64,000 nt of DNA. Origin: Varunaivibrio sulfuroxidans (lineage in GTDB: Bacteria > Pseudomonadota > Alphaproteobacteria > Rhodospirillales > Magnetovibrionaceae). The stretch's first letter is position 1; each line of letters opens with the position of its first letter. This document shows positions 8,310 through 17,110 of this stretch, piece by piece. The DNA is taken from the NCBI RefSeq assembly GCF_029318635.1, contig NZ_CP119676.1, positions 2,183,001-2,247,000 on the forward strand, in the 5' to 3' direction. The position numbers and the translations under genes are program-made. The notes below the pieces were generated by a model. It was given only the letters and a program-made list of their open reading frames with translations, had not been told where the DNA came from and searched no databases.

Positions 8310-8410
8310 AATTGGCGTATTTGCAAATTCAGGCCGTTTTTTTACCGCTTCGGGCGGTGGAGACGGGGAATGGTAATGTATCCATCGAAGGGAAGGCGGG
8401 GTGTTTTTCG

Positions 8411-9439
8411 ATGTCTAAAGAACCTGTTGAACGCTTTCCCACGGATGGCGCCTTGCCGGATTTGGACGATATCCGGTCCGCCGCTGCACGCATCGCCAAA
8501 TTCATCGGACGCGGGGCTCTCGTCAAAAGTCACGCCCTGTCGCGGGGTGGCGCGGGCGGGGCGGACATCCGCCTCAAACTGGAAACCCTTCAGCCGACCG
8601 GGGCCTTCAAGGTGCGCGGTGCGCTCAATGCCGTCTTGCAGTTGAGCCGAACGGAGCTTGACGCGGGTGTGGTTTGCGCTTCGACCGGAAACCACGGCCG
8701 CGCCGTCGCCTATGCGGCGGCGGAGGTCGGGACGCGGGCGGTGGTTTGCCTTTCCCGCCTCGTGCCGCAGAACAAGATCGACGCCATTACCGGTCTCGGC
8801 GGTGAGGTGCGGATCGTCGGGCGCGGGCAGGATGACGCCCAGCGCGAGGTTCTGCGCCTGACCCGCGAGGAAGGCCTGACGGAGATCCCGCCTTTCGATC
8901 ACCGTGACGTGATCGCCGGCCAGGGCACCGTGGGGCTGGAGATCGTCGAAGACTGGCCCGATGTCGATACCGTCGTGGTTCCCCTTTCCGGCGGCGGATT
9001 GGTTTCGGGGGTGGCCATCGCCGCCAAGGCGCTCAAGCCCAAGGTGCGGGTCGTCGCCGTTTGTATGGCGCGCGGGGCGGCGATGGCCGCGAGCCTGAAA
9101 GCGGGCCATCCGGTGGATGTCGATGAAGTCCCGACCTTGGCCGATTCCCTGGGCGGGGGAATAGGCCTCGAAAACCGCTATACATTCACGGCGGCGCGCC
9201 GATGGGTCGATGACGTGGTGTTGTTGAGCGAGCATGAGATCGCCGCCGCGATGGCGCATCTGATGTTGGCGGAAGGCCTTGTCGTCGAAGGCGCGGGGGC
9301 GGTTCCCGTTGGCGCTCTTCTGGCGGGCCGCGTCAAGGATGCCCGGCGCGTCGCCTTGGTGATTTCCGGGCGCAACGTCGATTCCGAGACCGTGCGCGCC
9401 GTTTTAAGCGGTGCGCTCGAACCCGGGGAAGCGTCATGA
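8411..9439 (+). CDS. eutB: Hydroxyectoine utilisation dehydratase EutB (threonine dehydratase-like)
   Basis: This 342-residue fold-type II PLP enzyme is related to threonine/serine dehydratases. The PLP lysine is K67 in PTGAFKVRGA; other motifs are STGNHGRAVAYAA and the phosphate-binding PLSGGGLVSG. In known loci EutABC convert 5-hydroxyectoine to ectoine before ring opening. The frame extends upstream to 8312, but the ATG at 8411 gives the family's normal length. It is first of a tightly packed operon and overlaps eutC by four bases. The partner eutA is not found in this cluster. Confidence 0.88.
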   Translation: MSKEPVERFPTDGALPDLDDIRSAAARIAKFIGRGALVKSHALSRGGAGGADIRLKLETLQPTGAFKVRGALNAVLQLSRTELDAGVVCASTGNHGRAVAYAAAEVGTRAVVCLSRLVPQNKIDAITGLGGEVRIVGRGQDDAQREVLRLTREEGLTEIPPFDHRDVIAGQGTVGLEIVEDWPDVDTVVVPLSGGGLVSGVAIAAKALKPKVRVVAVCMARGAAMAASLKAGHPVDVDEVPTLADSLGGGIGLENRYTFTAARRWVDDVVLLSEHEIAAAMAHLMLAEGLVVEGAGAVPVGALLAGRVKDARRVALVISGRNVDSETVRAVLSGALEPGEAS

Positions 9440-10428
9440 GCGAAGCCGTGATTTTAAGTGAAAGTGAATTGCGCCTGGCTGTCGGGCTTGACTTGGAGAC
9501 CGTCGCGATCGTCGAGGACGCCTTCGTTCGATTGTCGAGCGAGGAGAGCGTAACGCCCCCCGTTCTCTCGATGGCGATCGCCGAAAAAAACGGTGAGCTC
9601 GACGTCAAGACAGCCTACCTGTCGGGCTTGGACGGGTTCGCCGTCAAGATCAGCCCGGGGTTTTTCGACAACCCGGCCAAGGGCCTGCCCAGCCTGAACG
9701 GGCTGATGGTGCTGCTCAGCGCCGAAACCGGGGTCGTCCGGGCGGTTTTGTTGGACAACGGCTACCTTACGGCGGTGCGCACCGCGGCGGCGGGGGCGGT
9801 GGCGGCGAAACATCTCGCGCCGCTGCGCGTTGAAACCGTGGGCGTCTTGGGGGCCGGTGCGCAGGCCCGTCTCCAGATCGAGGCATTGAAACTGGTGCGT
9901 GATTTCAAACGGGTTCGAGTGTGGGCGCGCGACGAGGCGAAGGCGCGCGCCTTCGCTCGGGAAATGACCGCGCATCTTGCCGTCGAGGTCGCCGCCTGCC
10001 GCGCCCCCGATGATGTCGTGCGCGCCGCCGAGGTGGTGGTGAGTACGACGCCTAGCCGGACGCCGTTGATTGACGTGGGCATGCTTCACCCCGGCCTGCA
10101 TATTACGGCGATGGGATCCGACGCGGCGAACAAAAACGAAATCGCGCCCGCCGTTATCGCCGCTGCGGATCGGTACGTTCCCGACAGTTTTACCCAATGC
10201 GCCCGATTGGGCGAATTGCACCATGCCATCGAGGACGGATCGATCCTCGAAACGCAACATTTCGACGCGTTGGGCGACGTTATTTCGGGCGAAAAACCGG
10301 GACGCTCTTGCGAAGAAGAGATCACCATCGTCGATCTGACCGGCACCGGCGCGCAGGACACCGCCATCGCCGATTTCGCCTATCGCCGCTGCCAAGCCCG
10401 GAGCGGTGCGCAACAGACGCATCTTTGA
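9436..10428 (+). CDS. eutC: Ectoine utilisation protein EutC (ornithine cyclodeaminase/mu-crystallin family)
   Basis: This is a 330-residue NAD(P)-binding protein of the ornithine cyclodeaminase/mu-crystallin family. The dinucleotide-binding loop is GVLGAGAQARLQIEAL, and the conserved AVRTAAAGAVAAKHLAP precedes it. EutC is thought to act with EutB in turning 5-hydroxyectoine into ectoine, probably on an imine or ketone intermediate. Its start overlaps the eutB stop (ATGA), showing coupling. Function is assigned mainly from family plus position between eutB and doeA. Confidence 0.88.
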   Translation: MSEAVILSESELRLAVGLDLETVAIVEDAFVRLSSEESVTPPVLSMAIAEKNGELDVKTAYLSGLDGFAVKISPGFFDNPAKGLPSLNGLMVLLSAETGVVRAVLLDNGYLTAVRTAAAGAVAAKHLAPLRVETVGVLGAGAQARLQIEALKLVRDFKRVRVWARDEAKARAFAREMTAHLAVEVAACRAPDDVVRAAEVVVSTTPSRTPLIDVGMLHPGLHITAMGSDAANKNEIAPAVIAAADRYVPDSFTQCARLGELHHAIEDGSILETQHFDALGDVISGEKPGRSCEEEITIVDLTGTGAQDTAIADFAYRRCQARSGAQQTHL

Positions 10429-10443
10429 CATGAGGAGCGCTAC

Positions 10444-11700
10444 ATGAGTGGACAAAGTCACGACCATCCGCATGAAACCGGCGACGTCAAGGCTTCGGGA
10501 TGGTTCGACCCCTCGCAAAGCCAGGCCCCGGTTCTCGATTTCGAGCGCGGCGAATACGAAGATCGGGTCGCACGCACGCAGCGGGAAATGGCGCGGCGCG
10601 GGATCGAACTTTTGGTCGTCACCGACCCGTCGAACATGTGTTGGCTGACCGGTTATGACGGTTGGTCGTTTTACGTTCACCAGTGCGTTTTGGTGCCGGT
10701 CGATGACATGCCGTTATGGTTCGGTCGGGAAATGGACGTCAACGGCGCCAAACAAACGACGTATCTTCCGTTCGGCAGGTTGATCGGATACGACGATCGT
10801 TACGTGCAGTCCCCCGATGTCCATCCGATGGACCATCTAGCCGATATCATCAAGGGCTATGGTTGGGGCGCGCGCGTGATCGCGTTGGAAATGGACAACT
10901 ATTATTTTTCGGCGAAGTGCTACACCTCGCTGCGCGCGCATTTGCCCGATGCGCGCCTCGAAGACGCCGCCGCCCTGGTGAATTGGCGGCGGTTGGTCAA
11001 ATCGCCCCAGGAAATCGCCTACATGAGGAAGGCGGCGCGTATCGTCGAGGCGATGCACAAACGCGCCTTCGAAATCGTCGCGCCGGGGATGACCAAGAAG
11101 GATCTGGCCGCCGAGCTGACCTACAGCGGAATTGTCGGCGTCGATGAGGAGGGCGGCGATTACCCGGCCATCGTGCCTTTGATTGCGACCGGGCGCGAGG
11201 CGTCGGCCCCGCATATCACCTGGGATAGCACGAAAATCAAAAAGGGCGATGTCACCTTTTTTGAAGTCGCCGGATGCTATAAGCGTTATCACTGCCCGAT
11301 GGCGCGGAGCATTTTCCTCGGCAAGCCGCCGCAACATATTTTGGACGCCGAAAAGGCTTTGCTCGAAGCCTCCGAACGGGCGATGGAGGCGGCGCGTCCC
11401 GGCAACCGTTGCGAGGATATCGCCAACGCGTTCTTCACCACCTTGCGTGGGCTCGGCTTCGATAAATCTTCGCGATGCGGTTATTCGACGGGCCTCAGTT
11501 ATCCGCCCGACTGGGGCGAACGGACGATCAGCCTCCGCTCCGGAGACACCACGGAACTTAAACCCGGCATGACGTTGCACTTCATGCCCGGGCTTTGGTA
11601 CGACGATTGGGGGCTGGAGATCACCGAGACCTTGTTGATCACCGAGGGTGCGGTCGAATGTCTGGCGAACGTCGAACGTGGACTGATGGTCAAGGATTGA
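10444..11700 (+). CDS. doeA: Ectoine hydrolase DoeA (EutD)
   Basis: This 418-residue protein has a creatinase-type N-terminal domain and an M24 'pita-bread' C-terminal domain. DoeA opens the ectoine ring, giving mainly N-alpha-acetyl-L-2,4-diaminobutyrate. Recognisable family segments are MCWLTGYDGWSFYVHQ, the linker WRRLVKSPQEIAYMRKAARI and KRYHCPMARSIFLGKPP. It lies 15 bp after eutC with a good ribosome site (GAGGAGC). The enzyme is cytoplasmic and carries out the first committed step of ectoine breakdown; its product is the substrate of DoeB, encoded 10 bp downstream. Confidence 0.93.
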   Translation: MSGQSHDHPHETGDVKASGWFDPSQSQAPVLDFERGEYEDRVARTQREMARRGIELLVVTDPSNMCWLTGYDGWSFYVHQCVLVPVDDMPLWFGREMDVNGAKQTTYLPFGRLIGYDDRYVQSPDVHPMDHLADIIKGYGWGARVIALEMDNYYFSAKCYTSLRAHLPDARLEDAAALVNWRRLVKSPQEIAYMRKAARIVEAMHKRAFEIVAPGMTKKDLAAELTYSGIVGVDEEGGDYPAIVPLIATGREASAPHITWDSTKIKKGDVTFFEVAGCYKRYHCPMARSIFLGKPPQHILDAEKALLEASERAMEAARPGNRCEDIANAFFTTLRGLGFDKSSRCGYSTGLSYPPDWGERTISLRSGDTTELKPGMTLHFMPGLWYDDWGLEITETLLITEGAVECLANVERGLMVKD

Positions 11701-11710
11701 GGCGCGAAAC

Positions 11711-12709
11711 ATGGTCAAAAATCCGATTGTCACGACGGTTGATTTCGAGCGCGACGGCGTTCGGCACGGCCACCTGCGTCTGCCTTATTCCCACGACGCC
11801 TCGGCCTGGGGATCGGTGATGATTCCGATCAGTCAAATCAAGGCCGGCGACGGGCCGACGGTGCTCCTGAGCGGGGGCAATCATGGCGATGAATACGAAG
11901 GGCCGATCGCTCTGGTCAAGTTGGCGCGACGCCTGAAGACCAAGGACGTGGCCGGTCGTGTGATCATCGTTCCGGCCATGAACACGCCCGCCTTCGATGC
12001 CGGACGGCGGTTGTCGCCGCTTGACGGCGGCAACCTCAACCGCGCCTTCCCGGGGCGTCCCGACGGCACCGCGACGCAAAAAATCGCGGACTATTTCAGC
12101 ACCGTCCTGATCCCGATGGCCGATTTCGTCCTGGATATCCATTCGGGAGGGAAGTCGTTGGAATTTTTGCCCTTCGCCGCCGTGCATCGTCATGACGACG
12201 CGGCCTTGGAAGAACGTTGCCGCGCCGCGATGGCGGCCTTTGGCGCGCCCTATTCGGCCGTGCTCCGCGAAATGGATCCGGCGGGGTTGTACGACACCGC
12301 GGTCGAGGCCCAAGGCAAGGTCTTTGTCACCACCGAATTGGGCGGCGGCGGAACGGCGCGGCCCGAAAGCATCGCCATCGCCGAGAGGGGGGTCGCCAAC
12401 GTGCTTCGCCATGCGGGCGTTTTATCCGGTAAAATCAAAAGCGCGCCCACCGCGCCCCTCGATATGACGGACCCGCAAGGTTTCGTGATCGCCGATGCCG
12501 GAGGTTTGTTGGAACCGTGCGTCGGTCTTGGCGACCGGCTTAAAAAAGGCGACGTCGTCGCCCGCGTTTGGAACGTCACCCACCCCGAACATGCGCCGGT
12601 GTCTTACCGGGCCGGGATCGACGGTCTTTTGGCGGGACGGCATTTCCCTTCAAAGGTGGCGGCGGGTGACTGTATCGCGGTGATTGCGCAAGAGACCCCC
12701 ATCACGTGA
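11711..12709 (+). CDS. doeB: N-alpha-acetyl-L-2,4-diaminobutyrate deacetylase DoeB (EutE)
   Basis: This 332-residue zinc hydrolase belongs to the AstE/aspartoacylase branch of the M14 family. The zinc ligands are recognisable as H58 and E61 in GGNHGDEYEGP and H144 in VLDIHSGG. It removes the acetyl group from N-alpha-acetyl-diaminobutyrate, producing L-2,4-diaminobutyrate and acetate. A late segment (LLEPCVGLGDRLKKGDVVAR) resembles the C-terminal barrel of this family. It sits 10 bp downstream of doeA. Confidence 0.93.
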   Translation: MVKNPIVTTVDFERDGVRHGHLRLPYSHDASAWGSVMIPISQIKAGDGPTVLLSGGNHGDEYEGPIALVKLARRLKTKDVAGRVIIVPAMNTPAFDAGRRLSPLDGGNLNRAFPGRPDGTATQKIADYFSTVLIPMADFVLDIHSGGKSLEFLPFAAVHRHDDAALEERCRAAMAAFGAPYSAVLREMDPAGLYDTAVEAQGKVFVTTELGGGGTARPESIAIAERGVANVLRHAGVLSGKIKSAPTAPLDMTDPQGFVIADAGGLLEPCVGLGDRLKKGDVVARVWNVTHPEHAPVSYRAGIDGLLAGRHFPSKVAAGDCIAVIAQETPIT

Positions 12710-12730
12710 CCGCCATCCATCGGAGCCGAC

Positions 12731-13231
12731 ATGATTAAACTCGATCCGCTCGATATTAAGATCCTTCAGGCTTTGCAAAGCGAAGGACGCATGACCAAGG
12801 TGAAGCTCGCCGAAACGGTGGGGCTTTCGGTCAGCCCGTGTTGGGAGCGCCTGCGCCGTCTGGAGCGCCAGGGCGTCATCAGTCGATATCGGGCGGAAAT
12901 CGACCTCGCCAAGATCGTCAAGGCGGCCACGGTGTGGGTCGAAATTTCCCTGAAACGTCATCATCAGGAAGATTTCGAGGCGTTCGAGCGCGCCGTCCTC
13001 GCCCAACCCGAAATCGTTGAATGTTGGGCCACCGGCGGCACCATCGACTATTTGATGCGCGTCATCGCATCCGATCTCGACGCCTATCAGGTTTTGATGG
13101 AACGCCTGCTGGCGAGCGATATCGGCATCGATCGTTACGTGACCTGCGTTGTCACCAAGGCGGTTAAGCGCCCGGGAACGCTGCCAATCGCGGCGATTTT
13201 GGGTGAAGACCGTCCCCCCGGAGATCGGTGA
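12731..13231 (+). CDS. doeX: Lrp/AsnC-family regulator DoeX
   Basis: This 166-residue regulator has an N-terminal Lrp helix-turn-helix (LDPLDIKILQALQSEGRMTK, then LAETVGLSVSPCWERLRRLE) and a C-terminal RAM/ligand-binding domain. DoeX proteins accompany ectoine catabolic genes and sense pathway intermediates such as diaminobutyrate derivatives. It is embedded in the operon between doeB and doeC, so it can tune its own transcription unit. Together with the GntR protein at 4295-5062 the locus has two regulators. Confidence 0.9.
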   Translation: MIKLDPLDIKILQALQSEGRMTKVKLAETVGLSVSPCWERLRRLERQGVISRYRAEIDLAKIVKAATVWVEISLKRHHQEDFEAFERAVLAQPEIVECWATGGTIDYLMRVIASDLDAYQVLMERLLASDIGIDRYVTCVVTKAVKRPGTLPIAAILGEDRPPGDR

Positions 13232-13369
13232 TGGCGGAAAAAGTTTCTGTGTATGGGCGGTTATGAAGAAAAAAGGCCCGAATATCGCCAACACTTCGAA
13301 AACACCTTCGCCGGGCTTTGTCCTACGCTTTGCAAACCGTCAATCCGCGCGCAAGGAGGACACCTCGCC

Positions 13370-14872
13370 ATGACCCGGACGCAGGCCACGCCCACGCCAT
13401 TGCATCACGCCCTGATCGAAGACTTCAAAGCCCAGGGGCTCCTTATCGAACGCGCCTACGTGAACGGAGCCTGGATCGCCGCCCGTGATGGCGCGTCATA
13501 CGGCGTTTTCAACCCCTCGGACGGAGCCTTCTTGGGAAGCGTCCCCGCCTTGAGCGCCGATCAGGCTAAGGACGCCATCGACGGCGCGCACGACGCTTTT
13601 TCCGATTGGGCGCGCACGATGCCGAATGTCCGGGCGCAAAAGCTGCGTCGCTGGGCGGAATTGATGCGCGACGAACGCGAAGACCTGGCCCTAATCATGA
13701 CTCTTGAGCAAGGCAAGCCGTTGCGCGAGGCGGTGGGGGAAATCGACTATGCGGCCGGTTTTCTCGATTGGTTCGCCGATGAAGCGCTACGTCTCGCGCC
13801 CCGCGGCGTAACCTCGCCGTTGAAAGATCGCGCGACGGCTTTAAGCCGCGCCCCGGTTGGTGTTTGCGCCTTGATTACGCCATGGAATTTTCCGGCGGCG
13901 ATGATCACGCGCAAGGCGGCGGCGGCGCTGGCCGTCGGCTGTACGGTGGTGGTCAAACCCGCCCCGGAAACGCCGTTTTCCGCCTTGGCGTTGGCGGTGT
14001 TGGCGGAAAAAGCCGGGATCGAGCCGGGAATTTTCAACGTCATTACCGGCGATGCGCCGATGTTGGCGAAAGTATTGTGCGATGATGCGCGCGTGCGTGC
14101 GCTCAGCTTTACCGGATCGACTCGGGTCGGGCGGTTGTTGCTTGAATGGGCGGCGCCGACGGTCAAACGGGTGTCGATGGAGCTGGGGGGGCACGCCCCG
14201 TTTATCGTTTTCGCCGACGCCGACCTCGACAAGGCGGTGGACGACGCCATTGCCGCTAAATTTCAGACCTCGGGCCAGGACTGTCTGGCGGCCAATAGGA
14301 TTTTGGTTGAGGGCGACGTTTACGAGGCTTTCGCCGAGCGCTTCGCTGAAAAAGCGGCGGCCCTGGTCGTCGGCGACGGCCTGCAACCGGGCGTCGAGAT
14401 CGGGCCGCTGATGCATGAGGGCGCGGTGGAAAAATGCCGCGACCATGTCGAGGACGCCTTGAAGAAGGGGGCGCGTCTTCTTGCCGGCGGCGGGCGTCAT
14501 CCGTTGGGCGGGTTGTTTTTCCAGCCCACGGTGTTGAAGGACGTAACCTCCGAAATGAAAATTTTCAGCGAGGAGACCTTCGGTCCCGTCGCCGCCCTGA
14601 CGCCCTTCAAAGATGAGGCGGAGGCCATCGCCATCGCCAACGCCACCGAATACGGTCTCGCCGCCTATGTGCAAACCCAAAATGGCGCGCGGGCGCAGCG
14701 CCTCGCCGTGGGCCTGGACTTTGGCATGCTTGCGGTCAACTGCGTCAAGATGACGGGCGCGCCCGTGCCCTTCGGCGGCATGAAACAATCCGGATTGGGC
14801 CGCGAAGGCGGCGCGATGGGCATCGACGCCTTCAGCGACGTGAAATACGTCTGCATGGCGACGAATATTTAA
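13370..14872 (+). CDS. doeC: Aspartate-semialdehyde dehydrogenase DoeC (ALDH superfamily)
   Basis: This 500-residue NAD(P)-dependent aldehyde dehydrogenase is close to succinate-semialdehyde dehydrogenases. The catalytic glutamate is E271 (SMELGGHAPFIV) and the nucleophile is C305 (SGQDCLAANR). In ectoine degradation DoeC oxidises L-aspartate-4-semialdehyde, made by DoeD, to aspartate. The frame is open from 13253, but the ATG at 13370 is preceded by AAGGAGGA at 10-base spacing and gives the normal length. A second relative, GabD, is encoded at 49785-51254 and has TCVC where this one has DCLA. Confidence 0.88.
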   Translation: MTRTQATPTPLHHALIEDFKAQGLLIERAYVNGAWIAARDGASYGVFNPSDGAFLGSVPALSADQAKDAIDGAHDAFSDWARTMPNVRAQKLRRWAELMRDEREDLALIMTLEQGKPLREAVGEIDYAAGFLDWFADEALRLAPRGVTSPLKDRATALSRAPVGVCALITPWNFPAAMITRKAAAALAVGCTVVVKPAPETPFSALALAVLAEKAGIEPGIFNVITGDAPMLAKVLCDDARVRALSFTGSTRVGRLLLEWAAPTVKRVSMELGGHAPFIVFADADLDKAVDDAIAAKFQTSGQDCLAANRILVEGDVYEAFAERFAEKAAALVVGDGLQPGVEIGPLMHEGAVEKCRDHVEDALKKGARLLAGGGRHPLGGLFFQPTVLKDVTSEMKIFSEETFGPVAALTPFKDEAEAIAIANATEYGLAAYVQTQNGARAQRLAVGLDFGMLAVNCVKMTGAPVPFGGMKQSGLGREGGAMGIDAFSDVKYVCMATNI

Positions 14873-14892
14873 ATCAACCTGGGAGAAAACAA

Positions 14893-16296
14893 ATGACCGA
14901 CCCTGCACGCGCGCCCGAACGGGCCAACATGTCCGAATTGGAGCGTAATGACCGCGACAGTTTTTTTCATCCGTCCACGCACGTGGCGCAGTTTTCCCGA
15001 GGCGAGGTCCCGCAGCGGGTGATCGAAACCGGCAAGGGCGTCTACATCACCGATACCGAAGGCAAAAAAAGCCTGGACGGGTTCGCCGGTCTGTATTGCG
15101 TCAATGTCGGTTACGGCCGCCAAGAAATCGCCGAGGCGATCGCCGAGCAGGCGCGCAAGCTGGCCTATTACCACGCCTATGTCGGCCATGGCACCGAGGC
15201 GTCGATCAATCTCGCCAAGATGATCATCGACCGCGCCCCGGAGGGGATGGCGCGGGTCTATTTCGGGCTTTCCGGTTCCGACGCCAACGAAACCAACATT
15301 AAGTTAATTTGGTATTACAATAACATCCTCGGTCGTCCACGGAAAAAGAAGATCATCTCGCGCTGGCGCGGCTACCACGGTTCCGGCGTGATGACCGGCA
15401 GCTTGACCGGCCTTGAATTGTACCATCAGACGTTCGATTTGCCGCGCACGCCGATCTTGCATACCGATGCCCCGTATTATTTCCATCGTCAGGATTTGTC
15501 TCAGAGCGAGGCCGAATTTTCTCAACAATGCGCCGATAACTTGGAGGCATTGATCCTAAGGGAAGGTCCGGACAGCGTCGCCGCGTTCATCGGCGAGCCG
15601 GCGTTGGGTACCGGAGGCATCGTGCCGCCGCCGGCGGGATATTGGGAAAAAATCCAGGCGGTGCTGAAAAAGTACGACGTCCTTTTGGTCGCCGATGAAG
15701 TGGTCACCGGTTTCGGACGTTTGGGCAGCATGTTCGGCGCGCTCCATTACGACATCAAGCCCGACCTGATCACCATCGCCAAGGGATTGACCAGCGCCTA
15801 CGCGCCGCTTTCGGGCGTCATCGTCGGCGATCGGGTGTGGAACGTTCTCGAACAGGGGTCGGATCGTTTGGGGGCGATGGGCCACGGCTGGACCTATAGC
15901 GCGCATCCGATCGGGGCGGCGGCGGGCGTCGCCAATCTGAAGCTCGTGGACGAGCTGGATTTGGTGACCAACGCCCGGGAAACCGGGGCTTATTTCAATC
16001 GGTCGTTGAAAGACACCTTCGCCGATCATGACATCGTCGGCGATGTGCGCGGCGAGGGCCTGATGGCGGCGTTGGAGTTCGTCGCCGACAGAGACAGCCG
16101 GACTTTTTTCGATCCGGCGAAGAAGGTCGGCGCGCAAATTTCGGCGGCCTGCCTGGAACGCGGGCTGATCGCCCGCGCCATGCCCGAGGGCGATATTTTG
16201 GGATTTGCACCGCCGTTGTGCCTCACGCGGGAAGAGGCGGACACCATTGTCGCTATCACCAAGGCGGCGGTCGATACGGTAGCCGCGAGCCTGTAA
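14893..16296 (+). CDS. doeD: L-2,4-diaminobutyrate transaminase DoeD
   Basis: This is a 467-residue class III PLP aminotransferase. The Schiff-base lysine lies in ITIAKGLTSAYAPL, preceded by the aspartate motif LLVADEVVTGFGR. DoeD transfers the 4-amino group of L-2,4-diaminobutyrate to give aspartate-semialdehyde, the substrate of DoeC. It is the last gene of the eut/doe operon and is followed by two hairpins. The doeD assignment rests on cluster position; by sequence alone it could be a beta-alanine/omega-amino acid transaminase. Confidence 0.9.
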   Translation: MTDPARAPERANMSELERNDRDSFFHPSTHVAQFSRGEVPQRVIETGKGVYITDTEGKKSLDGFAGLYCVNVGYGRQEIAEAIAEQARKLAYYHAYVGHGTEASINLAKMIIDRAPEGMARVYFGLSGSDANETNIKLIWYYNNILGRPRKKKIISRWRGYHGSGVMTGSLTGLELYHQTFDLPRTPILHTDAPYYFHRQDLSQSEAEFSQQCADNLEALILREGPDSVAAFIGEPALGTGGIVPPPAGYWEKIQAVLKKYDVLLVADEVVTGFGRLGSMFGALHYDIKPDLITIAKGLTSAYAPLSGVIVGDRVWNVLEQGSDRLGAMGHGWTYSAHPIGAAAGVANLKLVDELDLVTNARETGAYFNRSLKDTFADHDIVGDVRGEGLMAALEFVADRDSRTFFDPAKKVGAQISAACLERGLIARAMPEGDILGFAPPLCLTREEADTIVAITKAAVDTVAASL

Positions 16297-16318
16297 TCTT
16301 ACGAAGGGCTATGTTTTT

Positions 16319-16354
16319 ATACGATCGTTCTAAAATATAAAACGCCGATCGTAT
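16319..16354. other. Inverted repeat after doeD
   Basis: ATACGATCG (16319-16327) and CGATCGTAT (16346-16354) form perfect 9-bp arms around an AT-rich 18-base loop. It lies just before the stronger terminator hairpin at 16360. It could be part of the terminator or a protein-binding site. Confidence 0.4.
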
Positions 16355-16359
16355 GCTTG

Positions 16360-16405
16360 ATCCCAAGAGCGATTTCGCCGTCTACGGCGGGGCCGCTCTT
16401 GGGAT
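16360..16405. terminator. Terminator of the eut/doe operon
   Basis: ATCCCAAGAGCG (16360-16371) pairs perfectly with CGCTCTTGGGAT (16394-16405). A second CGCCGT/ACGGCG pairing inside the loop extends the stem. TTCGTCATTTC follows, so the U-tract is weak. Confidence 0.7.
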
Positions 16406-16515
16406 TTCGTCATTTCGCGCGCCGAATTAACGCGCCTTGCGCGCCGTCAAGGCGCGGGGTAAAAGTGCGTCAAGACGCGCCCTTTCCAAACGGTCTTTGA
16501 TGTGGCGGTTCAATC

Positions 16516-16965
16516 ATGACGGAAATATATGTCGATGCCGACGCCTGTCCGGTCAAAGACGAGGTGATTCGCGTCGCCGAACGCCACCGGCTGGATGTGC
16601 ATATGGTCAGCGACGGCGGCATCCGCCCCTATCCCAGCCCTGCGGTCAAGCTGGTGATCGTCACCCAGGGCGCGGACGCGGCCGACGACTGGATCGCCGA
16701 GCACATCCAAGGCGCGGACATCTGCATCACCAATGATATCCCTCTGGCCGCCCGTTGCTTGGAACGCGGCGCGCTGGCGATCAAACCCAATGGAGAGACC
16801 TTCACCGAGGACGGGATAGGCATGGCGCTGGCCAACCGCGCCCTAATGCAGACCCTGCGTGAAACCGGCGCGGTCACCGGCGGGCCGAGGCCGTTTTCCA
16901 AGGCCGACCGTTCCGCGTTTCTCAACCGTTTGGAGGTCGTCGTCCAGGCGGCGATGCGCCGCTGA
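16516..16965 (+). CDS. UPF0178 (YaiI/YqxD) family protein
   Basis: This 149-residue conserved protein opens with the family signature IYVDADACPVKDEV and carries ITNDIPLAARCLERGA and the late KADRSAFLNRLE. The family has a PIN/NYN-like fold with clustered acidic residues, suggesting nuclease-like chemistry, but no function is established. The length is normal. It is transcribed alone between the ectoine locus and corA. No regulatory element could be assigned. Confidence 0.92.
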   Translation: MTEIYVDADACPVKDEVIRVAERHRLDVHMVSDGGIRPYPSPAVKLVIVTQGADAADDWIAEHIQGADICITNDIPLAARCLERGALAIKPNGETFTEDGIGMALANRALMQTLRETGAVTGGPRPFSKADRSAFLNRLEVVVQAAMRR

Positions 16966-17110
16966 GGGCGCGCGCGCAAGGCCGGGCGCACAGGCGAGGT
17001 CGATCAGGGCTTGATCGCCGACCGGACGAGGGATAACTTGAGCCGCGCCGCTTTTTTCACCTGCCATCCGCTCGGCTCGGCCGGGGAAGGCGTCCAGCCA
17101 AAATATCGGG

